The notes under the pieces: model-generated
What the model saw: only the letters and a program-made list of their open reading frames with translations
What the model was told of the DNA's origin: nothing
The model's database searches: none
Source of the DNA: Albidovulum sediminicola
GTDB lineage: Bacteria > Pseudomonadota > Alphaproteobacteria > Rhodobacterales > Rhodobacteraceae
Length of the DNA: 64,000 bases
Assembly: GCF_025751575.1 (NCBI RefSeq)
Contig: NZ_JAOWLA010000019.1
Span: 17,218 to 81,217 of the forward strand
Direction of reading: 5' to 3'
Position numbers and translations under genes: made by a program
In this document: one piece after another, positions 29,681 to 38,801 of the stretch
Layout: every line of letters starts with the position of its first letter
Numbering within the stretch: position 1 is the stretch's first letter

Positions 29681-30208
29681 TCACGGCGAAGGGCGCGATG
29701 CCTTCATGGCTTTCATGGAAAGACTTGGATAGATCCGCGGCGGCGGGGCCTGGACGATGGAATCCGGCGGCACATCGGTAACGACCACGGCGTTGGCGCC
29801 GATCCTCGACCGATCACCGATCGTGATAGGTCCGAGTATGGTCGCGTTGACGCCGATGAATACATCATCACCGATCCGTGGAACGCCCCCGACCATGTTC
29901 GTGCCGATGGTCACATTATGCATGATTCCGCATCGATCCCCGATGACCACATCCGGATGAAGGGCCAGAAACCCTGACCCATGGATGATATGGAAATCCT
30001 CGCCGATGATCATCTCCGGGGGCAGCCAGATCTTGGTGATGTTGGCGACGAACATATGCGTGAGGCCGTAGACCTTCAGCAAAGCCCAACGCAATGCGGG
30101 ATTGCCGAGGCTCAGCGCCCAGTGGCCGAAGCGGTAAGTGGTCAACGCGACGAATGCCGCCCCTTCGCCCCTGTGCCGTCGATAATCCGCACGAAGAGTA
30201 TCAAACAT
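29681..30208 (-). CDS. Hexapeptide-repeat acyltransferase (serine acetyltransferase-like)
   Basis: The 175-residue protein has an N-terminal helical part (TTYRFGHWALS) and a left-handed beta-helix built of hexapeptides (EDFHIIHGSGFLALHPDVVI, IGDRCGIMHNVTIG, IGDDVFIGVNATILG, IGDRSRIGANAVV). The HGSG and catalytic-type His residues recall CysE-like O-acetyltransferases, but the protein is shorter and belongs to the branch found in polysaccharide clusters. It is first in the four-gene cluster and may transfer the carrier-bound group or an acetyl group. The ribosome site GGAAG supports the ATG at 30208. Confidence 0.75.
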   Translation of the reverse strand: MFDTLRADYRRHRGEGAAFVALTTYRFGHWALSLGNPALRWALLKVYGLTHMFVANITKIWLPPEMIIGEDFHIIHGSGFLALHPDVVIGDRCGIMHNVTIGTNMVGGVPRIGDDVFIGVNATILGPITIGDRSRIGANAVVVTDVPPDSIVQAPPPRIYPSLSMKAMKASRPSP

Positions 30209-30826
30209 CCGCTACTTCCACCCAAAAATGCCCGCTCTCCTTCAGCAAGGCGACGGTACGCAATCGTGACCAACTATGTTTCAGATTTCTGTTTTCCGGT
30301 GTCAACGCAGATCGGGGGGCGCCCAGACGGGACAAGACCCGCAGGGGGACGCACCCTTGCGCCGCCCCCAGTGCAGCGGATACCTTAGACTTTGGGTCGG
30401 ACCCCTACAAGATTATGAAAAATATATAAAAAATACCCAACACCACAGCGAGCCAGCTAATTTTGCCATGCCCGGAAGAGACCGTTCCGGCGCCACTGAG
30501 AGACAAGAAGCAACCTTGGCGACGCGAAACACCGCGACATCAGCCCCGATAGACGATGGCGGGACAGCCGCCGTATTTGTGCGCATACCGAAACAATGCG
30601 ATGCGCCATTCCCGGATTTTCCAGCAACGTCTTGCCCCGGCGCTGTGATTGCCGGAAAACGGCCTTGTGCCACCTGCACCGAAGAGGGTGAAGCGATCAT
30701 GGCGGGACGACCCGCATCCCGAACTGCCATCACGGCCTTGCGCGCCGTGGCGCGTCCCGCCGCCATCGGGCGGCATCGGGGCCTTTGCCGCCACGCCGCG
30801 CCCGAACCGCGACCGGGGGCCGCGCG
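30209..30826. other. Long divergent intergenic region, AT-rich core
   Basis: This 618-bp gap between the hexapeptide acyltransferase and sulfotransferase-like genes holds no convincing gene. For the minus direction there is a TTGACA at 30305-30300, with CATAGT or AACATA 19-21 bp further on, which is longer than the ideal spacing. Around 30405-30450 the sequence becomes strikingly AT-rich (tandem A and TA runs) against a high-GC background, and could hold a promoter or nucleoid-protein site. Short open frames here do not look like proteins. Confidence 0.5.
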
Positions 30827-31606
30827 ATGATCTGGAGCCCCTATGTCCAGCGCCGCCTCAGGCAGACGCTCGGCGAGTTCCGACGTCTCGGGAAGCCCAA
30901 GGTGCAGGTGATCGGGGAACGTTGCTCCGGCACCAACTTCACCGAGGCGTTGATCCTGCAGAGCCTGCCGGTCCGCGATTGCCAGGCCTTCGGCTGGAAA
31001 CACGGGTTTCCCAGCTTCATCGCGGCGCCGGACGATGTCGTCTTCGTGGCCGTCTACCGCGAGGTCTTCGGCTGGCTGCTCAGCATGTACGAAAAGCCCT
31101 GGCACGCGGAACCCGACCTCTACGATCTGTCCTTTTCGAACTTCATCCGGGCCGAGTGGCGCACTTTCCTCGACAAGAAGTTCATGTTGGCGACCGATGA
31201 TCCGTTGAACGGGCAGATCCTCCAGCAGGACAGGCACCCCTTGACCGGCAAGCCGCCAAAGAACCTGCTCGAACTGCGCCGCTGGAAGATGGAGGGGCTG
31301 CTGGGTCTCTCCGAACGCGGTGTGAAGGTGGTTCACTGGGCGCATGACCGGATCGTCGCCAACCCCGGCGGCGTCGTGCAGGACGTCGCGCGCCTGCACG
31401 GACTGCCCGAACCGGCGGAGGTCTCGGTGCCGAAAGGGCGTTTTGGCTGGCCGTGGAACCGATTTGCGGACACCCCGGAGCGCAGGGTGAAGGAAATCTC
31501 CGCCGAGGATCGCGCCTTCATCCTCGCCAATCTCGACCTCGACCTCGAACGGCGGGCAGGGTTTAGCTACCCCTCCGTGGCGTCCGGGCGAGACGGGACC
31601 GCGTAA
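30827..31606 (+). CDS. Sulfotransferase-like protein
   Basis: The 259-residue protein begins after a Shine-Dalgarno-like GGGGGC. The block VQVIGERCSGTNF near residues 27-39 is a P-loop-like 5'-phosphosulfate-binding motif, as in the 'GERNSGTN' group of sulfotransferases, and VFVAVYREVFGWLLSMYEKPW matches the second PAPS-contact region with R-x-(6-8)-S. Such proteins sulfate sugars of surface polysaccharides. No signal peptide or membrane helix is seen. It is divergent from the carrier-protein cluster, and a functional link is possible but unproven. Confidence 0.7.
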   Translation: MIWSPYVQRRLRQTLGEFRRLGKPKVQVIGERCSGTNFTEALILQSLPVRDCQAFGWKHGFPSFIAAPDDVVFVAVYREVFGWLLSMYEKPWHAEPDLYDLSFSNFIRAEWRTFLDKKFMLATDDPLNGQILQQDRHPLTGKPPKNLLELRRWKMEGLLGLSERGVKVVHWAHDRIVANPGGVVQDVARLHGLPEPAEVSVPKGRFGWPWNRFADTPERRVKEISAEDRAFILANLDLDLERRAGFSYPSVASGRDGTA

Positions 31607-31786
31607 CCGCGGGCTGATCCGCCGGCGACGGGCGTCGGCCGCGACGCGGAGCGCCCTTCTTCGCGCCTCAAGCGCCGCATGGGCCACCCAACCGCGCTGC
31701 CCGGCGGCGCGGGCATCCTTGTCTGGGCCGAGTTGCGACTTGCGGCGCGCACGAGCTTCGGCCATGAGAGGGGAAAGGAGTGACAG

Positions 31787-32854
31787 ATGGCCCTGCCCGT
31801 CCGGCAACAGGCGAAATACTGGGGGATCGCGCTGGCGGTCTTCTTTGCCGCGCTCTGGTTTCTGGGCGATGTGATCCTGCCCTTCCTGGTCGGCGGGGCC
31901 GTGGCCTATTTCCTTGACCCGGTCGCGGACCGGCTCGAACGGCTGGGGTTGTCGCGGACCGCGGCGACGGCGACGATTTCCGTCGTGGCGCTGCTGGTCT
32001 TTGTTCTGCTGGCGCTGCTGATCCTGCCGACGCTGGCGCGCCAGTTGGCCCAGCTGGTGAATGCGGCGCCGACGATCTTCGGGCAGCTTCAGGCCTTCCT
32101 GACCGAACACTTCCCGCAACTCTTCGACACCCAGAGCGTCGTTCACGAGACGCTGCAATCGATCGGCCAGACGATCAAGTCGCAAGGCGGCAAGCTTGCC
32201 TCCGGCGTCCTGTCCTCCGCGCTGTCGCTGATCAACGCGCTGCTGTTCCTTGTCGTCGTGCCGGTCGTCGCCTTCTACCTCCTGCTGGACTGGGACAAGA
32301 TGGTGGCGACGGTCGACAGCTGGATCCCGCGCGACCATGCCGAGGTGGTGCGCTCCATCGCCCGCGACATCGACCGCGTGCTTGCGGGTTTCGTGCGCGG
32401 ACAGGTATCGGTCTGCGTCACGCTCGGGACCTTCTATTCGGCCGCTCTGATGCTCGTGGGACTGGACTTCGGCCTGATCGTCGGTGCGATCGCGGGGCTC
32501 ATCACCTTCATCCCCTATGTGGGCGCGCTCGTGGGCGGGGCCCTGGCGGTCGGTCTCGCGTTCTTCCAGTTCTGGGGCGAATGGGGCCACATTGGCGCGG
32601 TCGCCGGGGTCTTTGCCGCCGGCCAGTTCCTGGAGGGCAACGTTCTGACCCCGCGCTTCGTCGGCAACTCGGTCGGGCTGCACCCGGTCTGGCTGCTCTT
32701 TGCGCTTTCGGCCTTCGGCACGGTCTTTGGCTTCGTGGGCATGCTCGTGGCGGTGCCCGTGGCCGCCTCGATGGGAGTGCTGGCGCGCTTCGCCGTCGCC
32801 CAGTACCGCGACAGCCGCCTTTACCAGGGCCTGAGCGGCGGGGACGAGAACTGA
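31787..32854 (+). CDS. AI-2E family transporter (PerM-like permease)
   Basis: The 355-residue polytopic protein has paired N-terminal helices (YWGIALAVFFAALWFLGDVI), a soluble loop after the fourth hydrophobic stretch (AAPTIFGQLQAFLTEHFPQL), and C-terminal helices including FIPYVGALVGGALAVG and the family motif EGNVLTPRFVGNSVGLHPVW. The family includes AI-2 exporters and Na+/H+ antiporters; the substrate cannot be told. It is followed after 1 nt by hdaA, so the two are co-transcribed. Confidence 0.9.
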   Translation: MALPVRQQAKYWGIALAVFFAALWFLGDVILPFLVGGAVAYFLDPVADRLERLGLSRTAATATISVVALLVFVLLALLILPTLARQLAQLVNAAPTIFGQLQAFLTEHFPQLFDTQSVVHETLQSIGQTIKSQGGKLASGVLSSALSLINALLFLVVVPVVAFYLLLDWDKMVATVDSWIPRDHAEVVRSIARDIDRVLAGFVRGQVSVCVTLGTFYSAALMLVGLDFGLIVGAIAGLITFIPYVGALVGGALAVGLAFFQFWGEWGHIGAVAGVFAAGQFLEGNVLTPRFVGNSVGLHPVWLLFALSAFGTVFGFVGMLVAVPVAASMGVLARFAVAQYRDSRLYQGLSGGDEN

Positions 32855-32855
32855 G

Positions 32856-33542
32856 ATGTCACGGCAGCTGACTTTCGATCTGCCGGTGCGCCCCGCACTG
32901 GGACGCGAGGATTTCTTCGTCTCGCCCGCCAATGCGCTGGCCCTGTCCGTGCTGGACGCCCCCGACGCCTGGCCACAGGGAAAAATGCTGCTGGTCGGGC
33001 CGGAGGGCGCAGGCAAGACCCATCTGGCCCAAGTCTTCGCCGCCGCGACCGGGGCGCTGATCGTCCAGTCCGGGGACCTGACCGGGGCCCAAGTCGCGCG
33101 CCTTGCGCAGGCCCCGGCCGTCGTGGTGGAGGATGCCGACCGCATCGCCGGCACGATCGCCGCGGAAACCGCGCTCTTTCACCTGCATAACCTCGCGCTG
33201 GCCGAGGGCCGGCCGTTGTTGCTGACCGCACACAGCGCCCCGGCCCATTGGCGCTTCGCGCTGCCGGACCTGGCAAGCCGCCTGCATGCCACACAGATCG
33301 CGGTGCTTGAGGCCCCCGATGACGCGCTGCTGGCGGCGGTTCTGGTCAAGCATTTCACCGACCGCCAGTTGCGCGTGCCCGCAACGCTGATCCCTTGGCT
33401 GGTCGCCCGGATGGACCGGTCCTTTGCAGCGGCCCGCGATATCGCGGCGCGGCTTGACGTGCAGGCGCTTTCGCAGGGGCGGCCGATAGGACAAAAGCTC
33501 GCGGCAGAGGTGCTGGACAGTCTCGGTGCGGGCGGTCAATGA
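32856..33542 (+). CDS. hdaA: DnaA regulatory inactivator HdaA
   Basis: The 228-residue protein is a single DnaA-like AAA+ domain without a DNA-binding domain IV. QLTFDLP near the N-terminus (residues 4-10) is the sliding-clamp-binding motif; Walker A GPEGAGKT is at about 48-55 and a Walker B-like VVVEDADRI follows. With the DNA-loaded clamp it should stimulate ATP hydrolysis by DnaA and prevent re-initiation. Its stop is about 40 nt from ppk. Confidence 0.9.
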   Translation: MSRQLTFDLPVRPALGREDFFVSPANALALSVLDAPDAWPQGKMLLVGPEGAGKTHLAQVFAAATGALIVQSGDLTGAQVARLAQAPAVVVEDADRIAGTIAAETALFHLHNLALAEGRPLLLTAHSAPAHWRFALPDLASRLHATQIAVLEAPDDALLAAVLVKHFTDRQLRVPATLIPWLVARMDRSFAAARDIAARLDVQALSQGRPIGQKLAAEVLDSLGAGGQ

Positions 33543-33584
33543 TACGGTCATGCAACCGTTACAAAGGCCGCGCATAAGCCCGTC

Positions 33585-35750
33585 ATGACGCAAGCCGATT
33601 TCCTCAAGGCCCCTCCGCCGAAGCCCGTCGCCCTGCCCGAGGCGGCGACTGCCGGGCCAAAACGCTTCTTCAACCGCGAACTCAGCTGGCTGGCCTTCAA
33701 CTGGCGCGTGCTGGACGAAGCGCGCAATCCGCGCGTCCCGCTGCTGGAGCGGCTCCGCTTCCTGTCGATCTCGGCCACCAACCTCGACGAGTTCTACACC
33801 GTCCGCGTCGCGGGCCTGCGCGAGCTGCGCCGGGCGGGCAATGCGACGCCCGCGGCCGACGGGCTGTCGCCAAGCGAACAGCTGGTCCTGATCAACGACG
33901 ACGCGCGACGCCTGATGAACGCCCAGCAATCCGTCTGGAACAAGCTGAAACGCGAGATGGAGGCGGCCGGCATCGCGCTGATGACCCGCTCGAAGCTCGG
34001 GCGCAAGGACGAGAAATTCCTTGAGGACTACTTCCTCAATCAGGTCTTCCCGGTGCTCTCGCCCTTGGCGATCGACCCGGCGCACCCCTTCCCCTTCATC
34101 CCCAACACCGGCTTCTGTCTCGCGCTGCAACTCGAACGCGCCAGCGACAAGCGGACCTTGCAGGCACTGCTGCCGATCCCGCAGCAGATCGTCCGCTTCG
34201 TGGCCCTGCCCGGCGGCACACGCTTCCTGCCGATGGAAGAGCTCCTGCTCTTGCACCTCGGCTCGCTCTTCCCAGGCTACCGCGACACCGGACACTGCAC
34301 CTTCCGCGTGCTGCGCGACAGCGACCTTGAGGTCGAGGACGAGGCCGAGGACCTCGTGCGGGAATTCGAGACCGCGCTGAAACGCCGCCGCCGCGGCCAG
34401 GTCATCCGGATGAAGATCACCGCCGGCGCGCCGGATGCGCTCAGGGCGCTGATCAGGGACGAACTGGGTGTCGCCCCTGATGAGGTGGTGGAGGTCAAGG
34501 GCATGGTCGGCATGGCCGACCTCAAGGAACTCGTGCTGGACAGCCGCCGCGATCTTCAGTGGCCGGCCTTCACCCCGCGCGTGCCCGAGCGCGTGCAGGA
34601 CCACGAAGGCGACATGTTCGCGGCGATCCGGCAGAAGGACATGCTGCTTCACCACCCCTACGAGACCTTCGACATGGTGATCCGCTTCATGGAGCAGGCG
34701 GCGCGCGATCCGCATGTCCTGGCGATCAAGCAGACGCTTTACCGCACCTCGCACGACAGCCCGATCGTCGGCGCGCTTTGCGAGGCGGCGGAGGCCGGGA
34801 AATCGGTGACCGCACTTGTCGAACTGAAGGCCCGCTTCGACGAGGCCGCGAACATCCGCCAGTCCCGCAGGCTGGAACGCGCGGGCGCGCATGTCGTCTA
34901 CGGATTCGTCAACTACAAGACCCACGCCAAGATCTCGACCGTGGTCCGGCGCGAGGGCGACCATCTGGTCACCTACACCCACTACGGCACGGGCAACTAC
35001 CACCCGATCACCGCGCGTATCTACACCGACCTCAGCCTGTTCACCTGCGATCCGGCGCTGGGTCGGGACGCGACCAAGGTCTTCAACTACCTGTCGGGCT
35101 ACGTCCAGCCGGAGGGCCTGGAGAACCTCGCCATCTCTCCGATCAGCCTGAAGCCCCGGCTGCTGGAGCTGATCGCCGCGGAGGCCGAGCATGCCCGCGC
35201 AGGACGGCCCGCGCAGATCTGGGTCAAGATCAACTCGCTGATCGAACCCAACGTGATCGACGCGCTTTACGCCGCGAGCGCCGCCGGGGTGAAGATCGAC
35301 CTGGTTGTGCGCGGCATCTGCGGACTGCGCCCCGGCATCAAGGGGCTGAGCGAGAACATCCGCGTGAAGTCGATCGTCGGCCGGTTCCTGGAACATAGCC
35401 GCATCGTCTGCTTCGGCAATGGCCACGGGCTGGCCTCGAAAAAGGCCAGGGTCTTCATCTCTTCCGCCGACTGGATGGGGCGCAACCTGTCGCGCCGGGT
35501 CGAAACGCTGATCGAGATCAAGAACGACACCGTCAAGGCGCAGATCGTGGGCCAGATCATGGCCGCGAACCTCGCCGACGAGGTGCAAAGCTGGGTCCTG
35601 CGCCCCGACGGGCGCTATGAACGCGACCTGCCGGAGGGGCGCGACGACCTGTTCAACTGCCACCGCTTCTTCATGGAAAACCCTTCCCTGTCGGGGCGCG
35701 GCTCGGCCGGGGCGAAGGACGTTCCGAAGCTGGCCCATTCCATGGACTGA
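33585..35750 (+). CDS. ppk1: Polyphosphate kinase 1
   Basis: PPK1 (721 residues) polymerises ATP gamma-phosphate into polyphosphate. The N-terminal domain ([20 protein letters not shown]), the head and two phospholipase-D-like domains are in order. The expected phospho-His residues are His447 in YKTHAKI and His604 in FLEHSRIV. It sits 9 nt upstream of ppx, so synthesis and degradation of the polymer are encoded together. Confidence 0.96.
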   Translation: MTQADFLKAPPPKPVALPEAATAGPKRFFNRELSWLAFNWRVLDEARNPRVPLLERLRFLSISATNLDEFYTVRVAGLRELRRAGNATPAADGLSPSEQLVLINDDARRLMNAQQSVWNKLKREMEAAGIALMTRSKLGRKDEKFLEDYFLNQVFPVLSPLAIDPAHPFPFIPNTGFCLALQLERASDKRTLQALLPIPQQIVRFVALPGGTRFLPMEELLLLHLGSLFPGYRDTGHCTFRVLRDSDLEVEDEAEDLVREFETALKRRRRGQVIRMKITAGAPDALRALIRDELGVAPDEVVEVKGMVGMADLKELVLDSRRDLQWPAFTPRVPERVQDHEGDMFAAIRQKDMLLHHPYETFDMVIRFMEQAARDPHVLAIKQTLYRTSHDSPIVGALCEAAEAGKSVTALVELKARFDEAANIRQSRRLERAGAHVVYGFVNYKTHAKISTVVRREGDHLVTYTHYGTGNYHPITARIYTDLSLFTCDPALGRDATKVFNYLSGYVQPEGLENLAISPISLKPRLLELIAAEAEHARAGRPAQIWVKINSLIEPNVIDALYAASAAGVKIDLVVRGICGLRPGIKGLSENIRVKSIVGRFLEHSRIVCFGNGHGLASKKARVFISSADWMGRNLSRRVETLIEIKNDTVKAQIVGQIMAANLADEVQSWVLRPDGRYERDLPEGRDDLFNCHRFFMENPSLSGRGSAGAKDVPKLAHSMD

Positions 35751-35759
35751 GGGGAGCGG

Positions 35760-37337
35760 ATGCCCAAGACCGACAACACAAAGCGCCGCAAGTCGAAGAA
35801 GCCGCAGATGCCCGAGGACGACATCGCGCTTTTCGGCCGCCCGCTGTTCGAGGACCCCTCCACCCGCGCGCTGGAACGCGTGGGCGTGGTCGATGTGGGC
35901 TCGAACTCGGTCCGGCTTGTGGTTTTCGACGGCGCGGCGCGAAGCCCGGCCTATTTCTACAACGAAAAGGTGCTTGCCGGCCTCGGACAGGGGCTTGCCA
36001 AGACCGGGCGGCTGCACCCCGAAGGGCGCGTTCGCGCGCTCGCCGCGCTTAAACGCTTCGCGGCGCTTGCCAAGGGGATGCGGCTGCCCTCCCTGACCTG
36101 CGTGGCCACCGCCGCGGTCCGCGAGGCCGAGGACGGGCCGGAGTTCCAGGCCGAGGTCGAGGCCGCCACCGGCCTCAAGCTCTGGGTCATCGACGGGCAG
36201 GAAGAGGCGCGGCTGTCGGCGCAGGGCGTCCTGCTGGGCTGGCCCGAGGCGGAGGGTCTGGTCTGCGACATCGGCGGCAACTCGATGGAACTGGCCGAGG
36301 TTTCCAAGGGCAAGGTCGGGCGGCGCGTCACCTCGCCGCTGGGGCCCTTCCGCCTTCAACAGGTCAAGGGCGGCAAGAAAGGCGTGGCGGAGTTCATCCG
36401 CGCCGAGGTCGAAAAGCTCGCGGCCACGATGGGCATGGGCCATGAGCGGATCTATCTGGTCGGCGGTTCCTGGCGCGCCTTCGCGCGCGTCGACATGGAG
36501 CGGCGGAACTATCCGATGACGGTTCTGCACGAATACCGGATGGGCCCGCAGTCGGTCCTTCAGACCGTCCACTGGATCGCGGAGAACGACCTGAGCGCGC
36601 TGCGCACGCGCACCGGCACCTCGGCCGCGCGGATGGAGCTTCTACCGCTCGCCAGTCAGGTGCTAAGGCAGCTGGTGCTGACCTTCCACCCGAAGGAAAT
36701 CGACGTCTCCTCCTACGGCATCCGCGAGGGGCTGCTTTACGAACAGATGCCGGAGCGTCTGCGCGTGCGCGACCCGCTGATCGAGGCCTGCCGTCACGCC
36801 GAACGCACCTCCGCCCGGATGCCGGGGTTCGGCAAGAAACTGTTCAATTTCCTGCTGCCGCTTTACCCGAACGCCTCTTACGAGAAGCTGCGGCTGGCGC
36901 GGGCGGCCTGCCTCTTGCACGACACGACCTGGCGCGCGCATCCGGACTACCGGGCGGAGGTCTGCTTCGACAACGCCACGCGCGCGAACCTGGGCGGGCT
37001 CAGCCATGCCGAACGCGTCTTCCTCGGGCTCGCGCTGCTGCACCGCTACAAGAATTCGCGCGCCGGATCGCGGCTGGAGCCGCTTTTCACGCTGCTGAGC
37101 GACCGCCAGATCAAGGAGGCGGAGGTTCTGGGCAAGGCAATGCGCTTTGGCGCGATGTTCGCGATCCGCTCGCCCGAAGAGGCGGGTACGCTCACCTGGC
37201 GGCCGAAGAAGAAGGTGCTGGAGCTTGTCCTGAACCCCGACGCCGAGGCGCTGTTCGGAGAGGTCGTGCAGGCGCGCTTCAAGTCGCTGGCAGACGCGCT
37301 GGAGGCGCAACCGCAGGTTTCCGTCGCAACCCACTGA
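35760..37337 (+). CDS. ppx: Exopolyphosphatase / GppA family phosphatase
   Basis: The 525-residue protein has the ASKHA fold: VGVVDVGSNSVRLVVFDG as first phosphate loop (about residues 41-58) and LVCDIGGNSMELAEV as second. A C-terminal HD-like helical region follows. It should release phosphate from the ends of polyphosphate and possibly hydrolyse pppGpp. A basic N-terminal tail (KRRKSKK) precedes the domain. It lies directly after ppk1. Confidence 0.93.
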   Translation: MPKTDNTKRRKSKKPQMPEDDIALFGRPLFEDPSTRALERVGVVDVGSNSVRLVVFDGAARSPAYFYNEKVLAGLGQGLAKTGRLHPEGRVRALAALKRFAALAKGMRLPSLTCVATAAVREAEDGPEFQAEVEAATGLKLWVIDGQEEARLSAQGVLLGWPEAEGLVCDIGGNSMELAEVSKGKVGRRVTSPLGPFRLQQVKGGKKGVAEFIRAEVEKLAATMGMGHERIYLVGGSWRAFARVDMERRNYPMTVLHEYRMGPQSVLQTVHWIAENDLSALRTRTGTSAARMELLPLASQVLRQLVLTFHPKEIDVSSYGIREGLLYEQMPERLRVRDPLIEACRHAERTSARMPGFGKKLFNFLLPLYPNASYEKLRLARAACLLHDTTWRAHPDYRAEVCFDNATRANLGGLSHAERVFLGLALLHRYKNSRAGSRLEPLFTLLSDRQIKEAEVLGKAMRFGAMFAIRSPEEAGTLTWRPKKKVLELVLNPDAEALFGEVVQARFKSLADALEAQPQVSVATH

Positions 37338-37361
37338 TCAAATGCAGGCGCTTGGGCCGGT

Positions 37362-37721
37362 TCAGATCTCGATCTCGCCGTTCGGGCCGGTTTCGATGGG
37401 CATTTCGGGCACCTTTCGGCGCAGGATGATGTCGCCGTTCGGCAGCTTCTCCGGCGCGTGGTAATTCTGCAGGTCGCCGATCATGTCCATCAGTTCGGCC
37501 AGATGCGGTTCGATCTCTGCCATCGCGCCTTCCAAGCCATCGCGCATCTCGTCAAGCTTCGGGCCGATGTCGTCAAGCATCGATCGCATGATGATACGCG
37601 CGCCCTCTTCCAGCAGGCTGAATCCCTGGTCCGCGCCCTGCTGCTCGGCGCCCTCCTCCTCGGTCCCGGCAACGGCGGGAAAGGCGAGCGCGATGGCAAG
37701 GGCTGTGGTCAGGGCTTTCAT
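37362..37721 (-). CDS. Small secreted acidic protein
   Basis: The 119-residue protein has a signal peptide (ALTTALAIALAFPAVAG) and an acidic helical body with many Met/Asp/Glu/Leu (LLEEGARIIMRSMLDDIGP), ending in a short Pro/Gly/Ile tail. There are no catalytic motifs or Cys. I do not recognise the function. It is convergent with ppx and next to an EEP-family gene. Confidence 0.65.
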   Translation of the reverse strand: MKALTTALAIALAFPAVAGTEEEGAEQQGADQGFSLLEEGARIIMRSMLDDIGPKLDEMRDGLEGAMAEIEPHLAELMDMIGDLQNYHAPEKLPNGDIILRRKVPEMPIETGPNGEIEI

Positions 37722-37766
37722 GCCCGCAATATAGCGCCAAACCGTCCGGATTTACAGGGGCGCGGA

Positions 37767-38798
37767 TCAGATCGGCAAATCGACCGTGACCGGGTAATGG
37801 TCCGACGCCGCCAGAAGCGCGTCGCGCAACTCTGGCACCCGGTAGCAGCCAGGGTCGTCGAACGGGTGCCAGATCCGCCATTTCGGCCCCAGCGCGCGCA
37901 GGTCCGGTGAAACCATCATGTAGTCCAGCAACGCCGAAAAAAACGCGCCCTTGTCATCAAGATAGAAGCGCGCGGTCGCGGGCATGGCCGCCATCTTCTT
38001 GCCAAAGGCCACCCGCGCGTGCGGATCGAAAAGGCGAAGTTCGCGGGGCTCGTCCCAGCCCAGGACGATCTCCACCCCCGAGCGGCCAAAGAGCTTTTCG
38101 TATTCGTCGAGCCCCGGGCCGTCGTTGAAATCGCCCATCACGATCAGGCTTTCATTGGCCCTGAGATGCTCCAGCACCCTTTCGCGCAGCCAGATGCACT
38201 GGGCCAGCTGCTTGCGACGGTTCTCGATCGCCAGACGGTGCAGCTGCGCCTCGGTCGAGGCGCCGTGCGGGGCCTTCGATTTCACATGGACGCCGATCAT
38301 GCGAAACGCCCTGCCCGCGGCGCTGCGCGCGGAGATTTCCAGCGGCGGCTTCGAAAAGCGCACGATGTCCATCGTCGCGTCGATGTCGAGGTCGATCTTG
38401 TAACTCGAATCGAAGCGCGGGCTGGCGGTTCCATCGATGGGCTGGTCAGGCATCCCGATCGGATCATGCTCGACGCTGAGCTTGTCGGGGTCGTAGAGCA
38501 GGGCAATTTCCTGCTGGGTCTCGTTCTCGTAGCCCAGAAGCGCCTTGCGGGTCCGCAGTTCATAGCGGGCGGCGAAGGCTTCCAGCATCTCCACGGTCTT
38601 GCGGTGGCGATTGTTGTCGGGCGCCTCGATGATCATGATCGCATCGGCGTCCATCGCGGTGAAGACGATGCCAAGCGAGCCAAGTTGATCCGCCCGCGTC
38701 ACGTTGTAGCGCGAGGACCACTCGCCATCCTCCAGCAGCGCCCCATGCTTGTCGAAGAGATTGGTGAACCATTCGACGTTGTAGGTGGCGATGCGCAT
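37767..38798 (-). CDS. Endonuclease/exonuclease/phosphatase (EEP) family protein
   Basis: The 343-residue protein carries the EEP-fold catalytic landmarks: RIATYNVEWFTNLF at the start, IIEAPDNNRHRKT, the metal site VMGDFNDGPGLDEY and the terminal SDHYPVTVDL. No signal peptide is seen, so it is cytosolic. Members hydrolyse phosphodiesters of DNA, RNA, nucleotides or lipids; the substrate is not predictable. The TerB-J protein gene ends 3 nt after its start side, so the upstream J-domain gene and this one may be co-transcribed. Confidence 0.85.
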   Translation of the reverse strand: MRIATYNVEWFTNLFDKHGALLEDGEWSSRYNVTRADQLGSLGIVFTAMDADAIMIIEAPDNNRHRKTVEMLEAFAARYELRTRKALLGYENETQQEIALLYDPDKLSVEHDPIGMPDQPIDGTASPRFDSSYKIDLDIDATMDIVRFSKPPLEISARSAAGRAFRMIGVHVKSKAPHGASTEAQLHRLAIENRRKQLAQCIWLRERVLEHLRANESLIVMGDFNDGPGLDEYEKLFGRSGVEIVLGWDEPRELRLFDPHARVAFGKKMAAMPATARFYLDDKGAFFSALLDYMMVSPDLRALGPKWRIWHPFDDPGCYRVPELRDALLAASDHYPVTVDLPI

Positions 38799-38801
38799 GG
38801 G

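Noticed and set aside
26544..30208. Exosortase A / PEP-CTERM locus
   Set aside because: Ligase, ACP and decarboxylase types match, but there is no exosortase, no PEP-CTERM protein and no polysaccharide export gene in the window.
30413..33154. Minus-strand frame of about 913 codons
   Set aside because: It is Arg/Gln/His-rich without domains and is antisense to the sulfotransferase, PerM and hdaA genes.
32859..36572. Minus-strand frame of about 1237 codons
   Set aside because: It is antisense to hdaA, ppk1 and ppx, with composition typical of a shadow frame.
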